Shown here: positions 12,801 through 25,479 of the stretch, one piece after another | Numbering within the stretch: the stretch's first letter is position 1 | Layout of the letters: the number at the start of each line of letters is the position of its first letter | Assembly: GCF_027744825.2 (NCBI RefSeq) | Contig: NC_071339.1 | Location: 25,049,501 to 25,113,500, forward strand | Length of the DNA: 64,000 nucleotides | Source of the DNA: Synchiropus splendidus | Lineage: Eukaryota > Chordata > Actinopteri > Syngnathiformes > Callionymidae | Direction of reading: 5' to 3' | Translations under genes and position numbers: made by a program | The notes under the pieces: generated by a model | The model's database searches: none | Seen by the model: the letters and a program-made list of their open reading frames with translations, nothing else | What the model was told of the DNA's origin: nothing

Positions 12801-14698
12801 TTCCGGAATGCCAAACATAAAAATGTTGATAACTTTGGAAAAACACTTCAGACAGCTTAGATTTGACGTGCAACTACTAGAAAGACCCTTTCTGCTATAG
12901 TGGGATATGAAAATTTTATGTTCTGAAGATTCCCTGCAAAGTTATGGCACATTGCAGAAAACACGTTTTCAGCCTGAGATAAGGTCGATTCCGGAATGCC
13001 AAACATAAAAATGTTGATAACTTTGGAAGAACACTTCAGACAGCTTAGATTTGATGTGCAACTACTCGAAAGACCCTTTCTGCTACAGTGGGAGGTGAAA
13101 ATTTCATGTTCTGAAGCATCCCTGCAAAGTTATGCCACAATGCAGGAAACGCGTTTTCAGCCTGAGATAAGGTCGATTCAGGAACGCCAAACATAAAAAT
13201 GTTGAAAACTTTCAAAAAACACTTCAGACAGCTAAGATTTGATGTGCAAGTACGAGAAAGAACCTTTCTGCTATAGTTGGACGTGAAAATTTCATGTTCT
13301 GAAGTTTCCCTGCAAAGTTATGGCACAATGCAGAAAACACGTTTTCAGTCTGCGATAAGGTTGATTCCGGAACGGCAAACATAAGAATGTTGATAACTTT
13401 GGAAAAACACTTCAGACAACTTAGATTTGATGTGCAACTATTAGAAAGACCCTTTCTGCTACAGTGGGAGGTGAAAATTTCATGTTCTGAAGCATCCCTG
13501 CAAAGTTATGCCACAATGCAGGAAACGCGTTTTCAGCCTGAGATAAGGTCGATTCCGGAAAGCCAAACATAAAAATATTGATAACTTTGGAAAAACACTT
13601 CAGACAGCTTAGATTTGATGTGCAACTACTAGAAAGACCCTTTCTGCTATAGTGGGAGTTGAAAATTTCATGTTCTGAAGCTTTCCTGCAAAGATATGGC
13701 ACAATGCGTAAAACGCGTTTCCAGCCTGACATAAGGTTGATTCTGGATCGCCAAACATAAGAATGTTGATAACTTTGGAAAAACACTTCAGACAGCTTAG
13801 ATTTGATGTGCAACTCCTCGAAAGACCCTATCTGCTATAGTGGGATGTCAAAATTTCATGTTCTGAAGCTTCCCTGCAAAGTTATGGCAAAATATGTAAA
13901 ACGCATTTTCAGCCTGAGATTAGGTGGGTTCCAGAACGCCAAACATAAAAATGTTGATAACTTTGGAAAAACACTTCAGACAGCTTAGATTTGATGTGCA
14001 ACTCCTCGAAAGACCCTATCTGCTTTAGTGGGAGGCGAACATTTCATGTTCTGAAGCATCCCTGCAAAGTTATGCAACAATGCAGGAAACGCGTTTTCAG
14101 CCTGAGATAAGGTCGATTCCGGAACGCCAAACATAAAAATATTGATAACTTTGGAAAAACACTTCAGACAGCTTAGATTTGATGTGCAACTACTAGAAAG
14201 ACCCTTTCTGCTATAGTTGGAGGTGAAAATTTCATGTTCTGAAGTTTCCCTGCAAAGTTATGGCACAATGCAGAAAATACGTTTTCAGTCTGAGATAAGG
14301 TTGATTCCGGAACGCCAAACATAATAATGTTGATAACTTTGGAAAAACACTTCAGACAACTTAGATTTTATGTGCAACTACTAGAAAGACCCTTTCTGCT
14401 ATAGTGGGATGTTAAAATTTCATCTTCTGAAGCTTCCCTCCAAAGTTATGGCAAAATATGTAAAACGCGTTTTCAGGCTGAGATAAGGTGGGTTCCGGAA
14501 CGCCACACATAAAAATGTTGATAACTTTGAAAAAACACTTCAGACAGCTTAGATTTGATGTGCAACTACTAGAAAGACCCTTTCTGCTATTGTGGGAGGT
14601 GAAAATTTCATGTTCTGAAGTTTCCCTGCAAAGTTGTGGCACAATGCAGAAAAAGCGTTTTCAGCCTGAGATAAGGTCGATTCTGGAATGCCAAACAT

Positions 14699-14886
14699 AA
14701 AAATGTTGATAACTTTGGAAAAACACTTCAGACAGCTTAGATTTGACGTGCAACTACTAGAAAGACCCTTTCTGCTATAGTGGGAGGTGAAAATTTCATG
14801 TTCTGAAGCTTCCCTGCAAAGTTATGGCACATTGCAGAAAACACGTTTTCAGCCTGAGATAAGGTCGATTCCGGAACGCCAAACAT
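14699..14886 (+). repeat. Reference monomer close to the array consensus
   Basis: This unit is exactly 188 bp and differs from my by-eye consensus at about three positions: 49 (T to C), 134 (A to T) and 145 (G to A, a CpG to CpA change in the central palindrome). Landmarks in unit coordinates are the A-run and ATGTTG at 1-10, ATAACTTTGG at 11-20, the hairpin AGAAAG-ACC-CTTTCT at 61-75, AAATTT at 93-98, GAAGCTTC at 107-114, AAAGTTAT at 120-127, the palindrome at 139-152 and TTCCGGAA at 171-178. It is offered as an anchor for numbering; the start of the unit is arbitrary. Confidence 0.9.
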
Positions 14887-17800
14887 AAAAATATGATAAC
14901 TTTGAAAAAACACTTCAGACAGCTTAGATTTGATGTGCAACTACTAGAAAGACCCTTTCTGCTATTGTGGGAGGTGAAAATTTCATGTTCTGAAGTTTCC
15001 CTGCAAAGTTGTGGCACAATGCAGAAAACGCGTTTTCAGCCTGAGATAAGGTCGATTCAGGAACGCCAAATATAAAAATGTTGAAAACTATCGAAAAACA
15101 CTTCAGACAGCTTAGATTTGATGTGCAAGTAGGAGAAAAACCCTTTCTGCTTTTGTGGGAATTGAAAATTTCATGTTCTGAAGCTTTCCTGCAAAGTTAT
15201 GGCACAATGCGTCAAACGCGTTTTCAGCGTGAGATAAGGTTGATTCCGGAACACCAAACATAAAACTGTTGATAATTTTGGAAAAACACTTCAAACAGCT
15301 TAGATTTGATGTGCAACTACTAGAAAGACCCTTTCTGCTATAGTGGGAGGTGAAAATTTCATGTTCTGAAGATTCCCTGCAAAGTTATGGCACAATGCAG
15401 AAAACGCGTATTCAGCCTGAGATGAGGTGGGTTCCGGAACGCCAAACATAAAATTGTTGATAACTTTGGAAAAACACTTCAGACAGCTTAGATTTGATGT
15501 GCAACTACTAGAAAGACCCTTTCTGCCATAGTGGGATGTTAAAATTTCATGTTCTGAAGCTTCCCTGCAAAGTTATGGCACAGTACGTAAAACGCGTTTT
15601 CAGCCTGAGATAAGATTGATTTCAGAACGCCAAACATAAAAATGTTCAGAACTTAGGAAAAACACTTCAGACTGCTAAGATTTGATGTGCAACTCCTCGA
15701 AAGACCCTATCTGCTATAGTGGGAGCCGAACATTTCATGTTCTGAAGCATCCCTGCAAAGTTATGCAACAATGCAGGAAACGCGTTTTCAGGCTGAGATA
15801 AGGTGGGTTCTGGAACGCCAAACATAAAAATGTTGATAACTTCAGAAAAAAACTTCAAGACAGCTTAGATTTTATGTGCAACTTCTCGAATGACCTTTTC
15901 TGCTATAGTGGGAGGTTAAAATTTCATGCTCTGAAGCTTCCCTGCAAAGTTATGGCACAATGCAGAAAATGCGTTTTCATCCGGAGATAAGTTCGCTTCC
16001 GAAACGCCAAAAATAAAAATGTTGATAACTTTGGAAAAACACTTTCGACAGCTTAGATTTGATGTGCAACTACTAGAAAGACCCTTTCTGCTATAGTGGG
16101 AGGTTAAAATTCCATGTTCTGAAGCTTCCCTGCAAAGTTATGGCACAGTACGTAAAACGCGTTTTCAGCCTGAGATAAGATTGATTTCAGAACGCCAAAC
16201 ATAAAAATGTTGATAACTTTGGAAAAACACTTCAGACAGCTTAGATTTGATGTGCAACTACTAGAAAGACCCTTTCTGCCATAGTGGGATGTTAAAATTT
16301 CATGTTCTGAAGCTTCCCTGCAAAGTTATGGCAAAATATGTAAAACGCGTTTTCAGGCTGAGATAAGGTGGGTTCCAGAACGCCAAACATAAAAATGTTG
16401 ATAACTTTGGAAAAACACTTCAGACAGCTTAGATTTGATGTGAAACTACTAGAAAGACCCTTTCTGCTATAGTGGGAGTTGAAAATTTCATGTTCTGAAA
16501 CTTTCCTGCAAAGTTATGGCACAATGCGTAAAACGCGTTTTCAGCCTGAGATAAGGTTGATTCCGGAACGCCAAACATAAGAATGTTGATAACTTTGGAA
16601 AAACACTTCAGACAGCTTAGATTTGATGTGCAACTACTAGAAAGACCCTTTCTGCTATAGTTGGAGGTGAAAATTTCATGTTCTGAAGTTTCCCTGCAAA
16701 GTTATGGCACAATGCAGAAAACGCGTTTTCAGCCTGAGATAAGGTGGGTTCCGGAACGCCAAACATAAAAATGTTGATAACTTTGGAAAAACACTTCAGA
16801 CAGCTGAGATTTGATGTGCAACTCCTCGAAAGACCCTATCTGCTATAGTGGGAGGCGAACATTTCATGTTCTGAAGCATCCCTGCAAAGTTATGCAACAA
16901 TCCAGGAAACGCGTTTTCAGCCTGAGATAAGGTCGATTCCGGAACGCCAAACATAAAAATATTGATAACTGGAAAAACACTTCAGACAGCTTAGATTTGA
17001 TGTGAAACTACTAGAAAGACCCTTTCTGCTATAGTGGGAGTTGAAAATTTCATGTTCTGAAGCTTCCCTGCAAAGTTATGGCAAAATATGTAAAACGCGT
17101 TTTCAGCCTGAGATAAGATTGATTTCAGAACGCCAAACATAAAAATGTTCAGAACTTTGGAAAAACATTTCAGACAGCTTAGATTTGATGTGCAACTACT
17201 CGAAAGACCCTTTCTGCTATCGCGGGAGGTGAAAATTTCAGATTCTGAAGCTTCCCTGCAAAGTTATGGCACAATGCAGAAAACGAGTTTTCAGCATCAC
17301 ATAAGGTCGATTCCGGAACGCCAAACATAAAAATGTTGATATCTTTGGAAAAACACTTCAGACAGCTTAGATTTGTTGTGCAACTACTAGAAAGACCCTT
17401 TCTGCTATAGTGGGAGGTGAACATTTCATGTTCTGAAGCTTCCCTGCAAAGTTATGGCACAATGCAGAAAACGCGTTTTCAGCCTGAGATAAGGTTGATT
17501 CCGGAACGCCAAACATAAAAATGATGATAACTTTGGAAAAACACTTCAGACAGCTTAGATTTTATGTGCAACTTCTCGAATGACCTTTTCTGCTATAGTG
17601 GGAGGTTAAAATTTCATGCTCTGAAGCTTCCCTGCAAAGTTATGGCACAATGCAGAAAATGCGTTTTCATCCGGAGATAAGTTCGCTTCCGAAACGCCAA
17701 AAATAAAAATGTTGATAACTTTGGAAAAACACTTTCGACAGCTTAGATTTGATGTGCAACTACTAGAAAGACCCTTTCTGCTATAGTGGGAGGTTAAAAT

Positions 17801-19194
17801 TCCATGTTCTGAAGCTTCCCTGCAAAGTTGTGGCACAATGCAGAAAAAGCGTTTTCAGCCTGAGATAAGGTCGATTCTGGAATGCCAAACATAAAAATGT
17901 TGATAACTTTGGAAAAACACTTCAGACACCTTAGATTTGACGTGCAACTACTAGAAAGACCCTTTCTGCTATAGTGGGAGGTGAAAATTTCATGTTCTGA
18001 AGCTTCCCTGCAAAGGTATCGCACAATGCAGAAAACAAGTTTTCAGCCTGAGATAAGATGGGTTCCGGAACGCCAAACATAAAAATGTTGATAAGTTTGG
18101 AAAAACACTTCAGACCTCTTAGCTTTAATGTGCAACTACTAGAAAGACCGTTTCTGCTATTGTGGGAGGTGAAAATTTGATGTTCTGAAGCTTCCCAGCA
18201 AAGTTATGGCACCATGCGTGAAACGCGTTTACAGCCTGAGATAAGGTCGATTCCGGAATGCCAAACATAAAACTGTTGATAACTTTGGAAAAACATTTCA
18301 GACAGCTTAGTTTTGATCTGCAACTACTAGAAAGACCCTTTCTGCTATCGTGGGAGGTGAAAATTTCATGTTCTGAAGCTTTATGCAAAGTTATGGCACA
18401 ATGCGTAAAACGCGTTTTCAGCCTGAGATAAGGTCGATTCCGGAACGCCAAACATAAACATGTTCATAATTCTGGAAAAACACTTCAGACAGCTTAGATT
18501 TGATGTGCAACTACTAGAAAGACCATTTCTGCCATTGTGGGAGGTGAAAATTCGATGTTCTGAAGCTTTCCTGCAAAGTTATGGCACAATGCGTAAAACG
18601 CGTTTTCAGCCTGAGATAAGGTTGATTCCGGAACACCAAACATAAAAGTGTTGATAACTTTGGAAAAACAATTCAAACAGCTTCGATTTGATGTGCAACT
18701 ACTAGAAAGACCCTTTCTGCTATCGTGGGTCGTGGAAATTTCATGTTCTGAAGCTTCCCTGCAAAGTTATGTCACAATGCAGAAAACGCGTTTTCAGCCT
18801 CACATAAGGTCAATTCCGGAACGCCAAACATAAAAATGTTAATAACTTCCGAAAAACACTTCAGACAGCTTAGATTTGATGTGCAAGTACTAGAAAGACC
18901 ATTTCTGCTGTAGTGGGAGGTGAAAATTTCATGTTCTGAAGCTTCCCTGCAAAGTTATGGCACAATGCAGAAAACGAGTTTTCAGCATCACATAAGGTCG
19001 ATTCCGGAATGCCAAACATAAAAATATTGATAACTTTGGAAAAACTCTTTAGACAGCTTAGATTTGATTTGCAATTTCTAGAAAGACCCTTTCTGCCATT
19101 GTGGGAGTTGAAAATTTCATGTTCTGAAGCTTCACGGCAAAGTTATGGCACAATGCGTAAAACGCGTTTTCAGCCTGTGATAAGGTCGATTCAG

Positions 19195-19950
19195 GAACGT
19201 CAAACATAAAAATGTTGATAACTTCAGAAAAACACTTCAAGACAGCTTAGATTCGATGTGCAACTACTAGAATGACCTTTTCTGCTATAGTGGGAGGTTA
19301 AAACTTCATGTTCTGAAGCTTCCCTGCAAAGTTATGGCACATTGCAGAAAACGCGTTTTCAGCCTGAGATAAGGTGGGTTCCAGAACGCCAAACATAAAA
19401 ATGTAGATAACTTTGGAAAAACACTTCAGACAGCTTAGATTTGATGTACACCTACTAGAAAGACCTTTTCTGCTATAGCGCAATTTTAAAATTTCATGTT
19501 CTGAAGCTTCCTTGCAAAGTTATGGCACAATGCAGAAAACGCGTTTTCAGCCTGAGATAAGGTGGGTTCCGGAACGTCAAACATAAAAATGTTGATAACT
19601 TCAGAAAAACACTTCAAGACAGCTTAGATTCGATGTGCAACTACTAGAATGACCTTTTCTGCTATAGTGGGAGGTTAAAACTTCATGTTCTGAAGCTTCC
19701 CTGCAAAGTTATGGCACATTGCAGAAAACGCGTTTTCAGCCTGAGATAAGGTGGGTTCCAGAACGCCAAACATAAAAATGTAGATAACTTTGGAAAAACA
19801 CTTCAGACAGCTTAGATTTGATGTACACCTACTAGAAAGACCTTTTCTGCTATAGCGCAATTTTAAAATTTCATGTTCTGAAGCTTCCTTGCAAAGTTAT
19901 GGCACAATGCAGAAAACGCGTTTTCAGCCTGAGAAAAGGTGGGTTCCGGA
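19195..19950. repeat. Near-perfect tandem dimer duplication (377 bp x 2)
   Basis: 19195-19571 and 19572-about 19950 are almost identical. Both copies share ACTTCAGAAAAACACTTCAAG (the extra A accounts for 377 rather than 376), CTAGAATGACCTTTTC, AAATGTAGATAAC, GTACACCTACTAG and ATAGCGCAATTTTAAAATTTC. The first clear differences appear near the end of copy 2 (GAGAAAAGG against GAGATAAGG). This looks like a recent event. Confidence 0.93.
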
Positions 19951-21689
19951 ACGCCAAACATTAAAATGTTGATAACTTTGGAACAACACTTCAGACAGCT
20001 TAGATTCGATGTGCACCTACTAGAAAGACCCTTTCTATTATAGCGGGAGGTGAAAATTTCATGTTCTGAAACTTCCCTGCAAAGTTAGGGCACAAAGCAG
20101 AAAACACATTTTCAGACTGAGATAAGGTGGGTTGCAGATCGCCAAACATAAAAATGTTGATAACTTTGGAAAAAACATTTCAGACAGCTTAGATTTGATC
20201 TGCAACTACTTGAAAGACCCTTTCTGCTATAGTGGGAGGTGAACATTTCATGTTCTGAAGCTTTATGCAAAGTTATGGCACAATGCGTAAAACGCGATTT
20301 CAGCCTGAGATAAGGTCAATTCCGGAACGCCAAACATTAAAATGTTGATAACGTTGGAAAAACACTTCAGACAGCTTAGATTTGATGTACAACTACTAAA
20401 AAGGCCTTTTCTGCTATCGCGCAAGTTTAAAATTTCATGTTCTGAAGCTTCCCTGCAAAGTTATGGCACAATGCAGAAAACGCGTTTTCAGCCTGAGATG
20501 AGGTCGATTCCGGTACGCCAAACATAAAAATGTTGATAACTTTGGGAAAACACCTCAGACTGCTTAGATTTGATGTGCAACTACTAGAAAGACCCTTTCT
20601 GATAAAGAGGGTGGTGAAAATTCGATGTTCTGAAGCTTCCCTCCAAAGTTATGGCACAATGCGTAAAACGCATTTTCAGCCTGAGATAAGGTCGATTCCG
20701 GAACGCCAAACATAAAGATGTTGATAACTTTGGATAAACACTTCAGACAGAGTAGCTTTGATGTGCAACTACTAGAAAGACCCTTTCTGCCATAGTGGGA
20801 GGTGAAAATTTCATGTTCCGAAGCTTCCCTGCAAAGTTATGGCACAATTCCGAAAACGCGTTTTCAGCCTGAGATAAGGTCGATTCCGGAACGCCAAACA
20901 TAAAAATGTTGATAACTTTGGAAAAACACTTCAGACAGCTTAGATTTGATGTGCAACTACTAGAAAGACCATTTCTGCTGTAGTGGGATGTGAAAATTTC
21001 ATGTTCTGAAGCTTCCCTGCAAAGTTATGGCACAATGCAGAAAACACGTCTTCAGCCTGAGATAAGATAGATTCCGGTACGCCAAACATAAAAATGTTGA
21101 TAACTTTGGAAAAACACTTCAGACTGCTTAGATTTGATGTGCAACTACTAGAAAGACCCTTTCTGATATAGTGGGTGGTGAAAATTCGATGATCTGAAGC
21201 TTCCCACCAAAGTTATGGCACAATGCGTAAAACGCGTTTTCAGCCTGAGATAAGGTCGATTCCGGAACGCCAAACATAAAAATGTTGATAACTTTGGAAA
21301 AACACTTCAGACAGCTGAGATTTGATGTGCAACTACAAGACAGACCCTTTCTGCTATAGTGGGAGGTGAAAATTTCATGTTCTGAAGCTTTATGCAAAGT
21401 TATGGCACAATGCGTAAAACGCGTTTTCAGCCTGAGATAAGGTGGGTTCCCGAAGGTCAAACATATAAATGTTGAAAGCTTTGGAAAAACACTTCAGACC
21501 GCTTAGATTTCATGTGAAACTACTAGAAAGACCCTTTCTGCTATAGTGGGAGGTGAAAATTTCATGTTCTGAAGTTTTATGCAAACTTATGACACAATGC
21601 GTAAAACGCGTTTTCAGCCTGAGATAAGGTCGATTCCGGAACGCCAAACATTAAAATGTTGATAACTTTGGAGAAACACTTCAGACAGC

Positions 21690-22400
21690 TTAGATTTGAT
21701 GTACAACTACTAGAAAGACCTTCTCTGCTATAGCGCAAGTTTAAAATTTCATGTTCTGAAGCTTCCCTGCAAAGTTATGGCACAATGCAGAAAACTCGTT
21801 TTCAGCCTGAGATAAGGTCGATTCCGGTACGCCAAACATAAAAATGTTGATAACTTTGGGAAAACACCTCAGACTGCTTAGATTTGATGTGCAACTACTA
21901 GAAAGACCCTTTCTGATATAGTGGGTGGTGAAAATTCGATGTTCTGAAGGTTCCCTCCAAAGTTATGGCACAATGCGTAAAACGCATTTTCAGCCTGAGA
22001 TAAGGTCGATTGCGGAACGCCAATCATTAAAATGTTGATAACTTTGGATAAACACTTCAGACAGCTTAGCTTTGATGGTGCAACTACTAGAAAGACCCTT
22101 TCTGCTATAGTGGGAGGTGAAAATTTCATGTTCCGAAGCTTCCCTGCAAAGTCATGGCACAATTCCGAAAACGCGTTTTCAGCCTGAGATAAGGTCGATT
22201 CAGGAACGCCAAACATAAAAAATATGATAACTTTTGAAATACACTTCAGACAGCTTAGATTTGATGTGCAAGTACTAGAAAGACCATTTCTGCTATAATG
22301 GGAGGTGAAAATTTCATGTTCTGAAGCTTCCCTGCAAAGTTATGGCACAATGGAGAAAACGCGTTTTCAGCCTGAGACAAGGTGGGTTCCGGAACGCGAA
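21690..22400. repeat. Copy 1 of a 4-monomer block (partner 23571-24092)
   Basis: 21690-22010 matches 23571-23891 at offset 1,881. 22190-22400 matches 23882-24092 at offset 1,692. Shared variants are GACCTTCTCTGCTATAGCGC, GGGAAAACACCTCAGACTGC, ATAAAAAATATGATAAC and CTTTTGAAATACACTTC. One unit (about 2011-2190 of the 22-kb region, i.e. near 22011-22190) is absent from the partner. Confidence 0.88.
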
Positions 22401-23570
22401 ACATAAAAGTGTTAATAACTTTGGAAAAACACTTCAGACAGCTTAGATTTGATGTGCAACTACTATGAAGACCTTTTCTGCTATTGTGGAACTTTAAAAT
22501 GTCATTTTCTGATGCATTCCTGCAAAGTTATGGCACAATGCAGAAAACGGAGTGTTCAGCCAGAGATAAGGTTGATTCAGGAACGTCAAACATAAAAATG
22601 TTGATAACTTTGGAAAGCCACTTCAGACAACTTAGATTTGATGTGCAACTAAAAGAAAGACCCTTTCTACTGTAGTGGGAGGTGAAAATTTCATGTTCTG
22701 AAGCTTCCCTGCAAAGTTATGCCACAATGCAGGAAACGCGTTTTCAGGCTGAGATAAGGTGGGTTCCGGAACGCCAAACATAAAAATGTTGATAACTTTC
22801 GAAAAACACTTCAGACAGCTTAGATGTGATGTGCAACTACTAGAAAGACCCTTTCTGCTATAGTGGGAGGTGAAAATTTCATGTTCTAAAGCTTTATGCA
22901 AAGTTATGGCACAATGCGTAAAACGCGTTTTCAGCCTGAGATAAGGTGGGTTCCCGAAGGCCAAACAAAAAAATGTTGAAAACTTTGGAAAAACACTTCA
23001 GACAGCTTAGATTTGAAGTGCAACTACTAGAAAGACCCTTTCTGCTATAGTGGGAGGTGAAAATTTCATGTTCTGAAGTGTTATGCAAAGCTATGGCACA
23101 ATGCGTAAAACGCGTTTACATCCTGAGATAAGGTGGGTTTCGGAACGCCAAACATAAAAGTGTTGATAACTTTCGAAAAACACCTCAGACAGCTTAGATG
23201 TGATGTGCAACTACTAGAAAGACCCTTGCTGCTATAGTGGGATGTTAAAATTTCATGTTCTGAAGCTTCCCTGCAAAGTTATGGCAAAATATGTAAAACG
23301 CGTTTTCAGGCTGAGATAAGGTGGGTTCCGGAATGCCAAACATAAAAATGTTGATAACTGCAGAAAAACACTTCAAGACAGCTTAGATTTGATGTGCAAC
23401 TACTAGAATGACCTTTTCTGCTATAGTGGCAGGTTAAAATGTCATGCTCTGAAGCTTCCCTGCAAAGTTATGGCACAATGCGTAAAACGCGTTTTCAGCC
23501 GGAAATAAGGTCGATTCCGGAACGCCAAACATAAACATGTTCATAATTCTGGAAAAACACTTCAGACAGC

Positions 23571-24092
23571 TTAGATTTGATGTACAACTACTAGAAAGAC
23601 CTTCTCTGCTATAGCGCAAGTTTAAAATTTCATGTTCTGAAGCTTCCCTGCAAAGTTATGGCACAATGCAGAAAACTCGTTTTCAGCCTGAGATAAGGTC
23701 GATTCCGGTACGCCAAACATAAAAATGTTGATAACTTTGGGAAAACACCTCAGACTGCTTAGATTTGATGTGCAACTACTAGAAAGACCCTTTCTGATAT
23801 AGTGGGTGGTGAAAATTCGATGTTCTGAAGGTTCCCTCCAAAGTTATGGCACAATGCGTAAAACGCATTTTCAGCCTGAGATAAGGTCGATTCAGGAACG
23901 CCAAACATAAAAAATATGATAACTTTTGAAATACACTTCAGACAGCTTAGATTTGATGTGCAAGTACTAGAAAGACCATTTCTGCTATAATGGGAGGTGA
24001 AAATTTCATGTTCTGAAGCTTCCCTGGAAAGTTATGGCACAATGGAGAAAACGCGTTTTCAGCCTGAGATAAGGTGGGTTCCGGAACGCCAA
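23571..24092. repeat. Copy 2 of the block at 21690-22400, one monomer shorter
   Basis: This is the partner of 21690-22400. The offset drops by 189 bp near 23,885, so exactly one monomer was lost here or gained in the other copy. The adjoining string ATAAAAAATATGATAACTTT also occurs near 49.1 and 49.65 kb. Confidence 0.88.
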
Positions 24093-25479
24093 AGATAAAA
24101 ATGTTGATGACTTTGGAAAAACACTTCAGACAGCTTAGATTTGATGTGCAACTACTAGAAAGACCGTTTCTGCCATTGTGGGAGGTGAAAATTCGATGTT
24201 CTGAAGCTTCCCTGCAAAGTTATGGCACCATGCGTAAAACGCGTTTTCAGCCTGAGATAAGGTCGATTCCGGAAGGCCAAACATAAACATGTTCATAATT
24301 CTGGAAAAACACTTCAGACAGCTTAGATTTGATGTGCAACTACTAGAAAGACCATTTCTGCCATTGTGGGAGGTGAAAATTCGATGTTCTGAAGCTTCCC
24401 TGCAAAGTTATGCCACAATGCAGGAAACGCGTTTTCAGCCTGAGATAAGGTCGATTCCGGAACGCCAAACATAAAAATATTGATAACTTTGGAAAAACTC
24501 TTTAGAAAGCTTAGATTTGATGTGCAACTACTAGAAAGACCCTTTCTGATATAGTGGGTGGTGAATATTCGATGATCTGAAGCTTCCCACCAAAGTTATG
24601 GCACAATGCGTAAAACGCGTTTTCAGCCTGAGATAAGGTCGATTCCGGAACGCCAAACATAAACATGTTCATAATTCTGGAAAAACACTTCAGACAGCTT
24701 AGATTTGATGTGCAACTACTAGAAAGACAATTTCTGCCATTGTGGGAGGTGAAAATTCGATGTTCTGAAGATTCCCTGCAAAGTTATGCCACAATGCAGG
24801 AAACGCGTTTTCAGATTGAGATAAGGTCGATTCCGGAACGCCAAACATAAAAATATTGATAACTTGGGAAAAACTCTTTAGACAGCTTAGATTTGATGTG
24901 CAACTACTAGATAGACCCTTTCTGCTATAGTGGGAGGTTAAAATTTTGTGTTCTGAAGCTTCCCTCCAAAGTTATGGCACAATGCAAAAAAAGCGTTTAC
25001 AGCCTGAGATAAGGTGGGTTCCGAAACGCCTAACATAAAAATGTTGATAACTTTGGAAAAACACTTCAGACAGCCTAGATTTGATGTGCAACTACTAGAA
25101 ACACCCTTTCTGCTATAGTGGGAGGTGAAAATTCGATGTTCTGAAGCTTCCCTGCAAAGTTATGGCACCATGCGTAAAACGCGTTTTCAACCTGAGATAA
25201 GGTCGATTCCGGAACGCCAAAGAGAAAAATGTTCATAAATCTGGAAAAACACTTCAGACAGCTTCGATTTGATGTGCAACTACTAGAAAGACCATTTCTG
25301 CCATTGTGGGAGGTGAAAATTCGATGTTCTGAAGCGTCCCTGCAAAGTTATGCCACAATGCAGGAAACGCGTTTTCAGCCTAAGATAAGGTTGATTCCGG
25401 AAAACCAAACTTAAAAGTGTTGATAACTTTGGAAAAACAATTCAAACAGCTTCGATTTGATGTGCAACTACTAGAAAGA

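Larger units (their letters stand above)
6900..17800. repeat. Zone B: monomers with CATAAGAATG, GGCGAACATTTC and TGCAGGAAACG variants
   Basis: About 58 monomers. Typical variants are CATAAGAATGTTG, CTCCTCGAAAGACCCTATC, GGAGGCGAACATTTC, ATGCAGGAAACGCG and the 187-bp form with AAAAATATGATAAC. Mid-range repeats include 11041-11290 with 14800-15035 (offset about 3,759) and one unusual unit at 12050-12230 recurring at 15056-15236 (offset 3,006; GTGCAAGTAGGAGAAAAACCC). The string GTTCGCTTCC marks 15991 and 17681 and recurs in zone G. One truncated monomer lies at 9.73 kb. No gene is present. Confidence 0.75.

Noticed and set aside
13421..13813. The longest open frame (130 codons, minus strand) and the many 60-112-codon frames on both strands
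   Set aside because: They all translate the same satellite unit. They repeat at monomer spacing, lack codon-level conservation and shift frame from unit to unit. Some (50067-50399, 56637-56969) are simply two units joined by a 1-bp indel.
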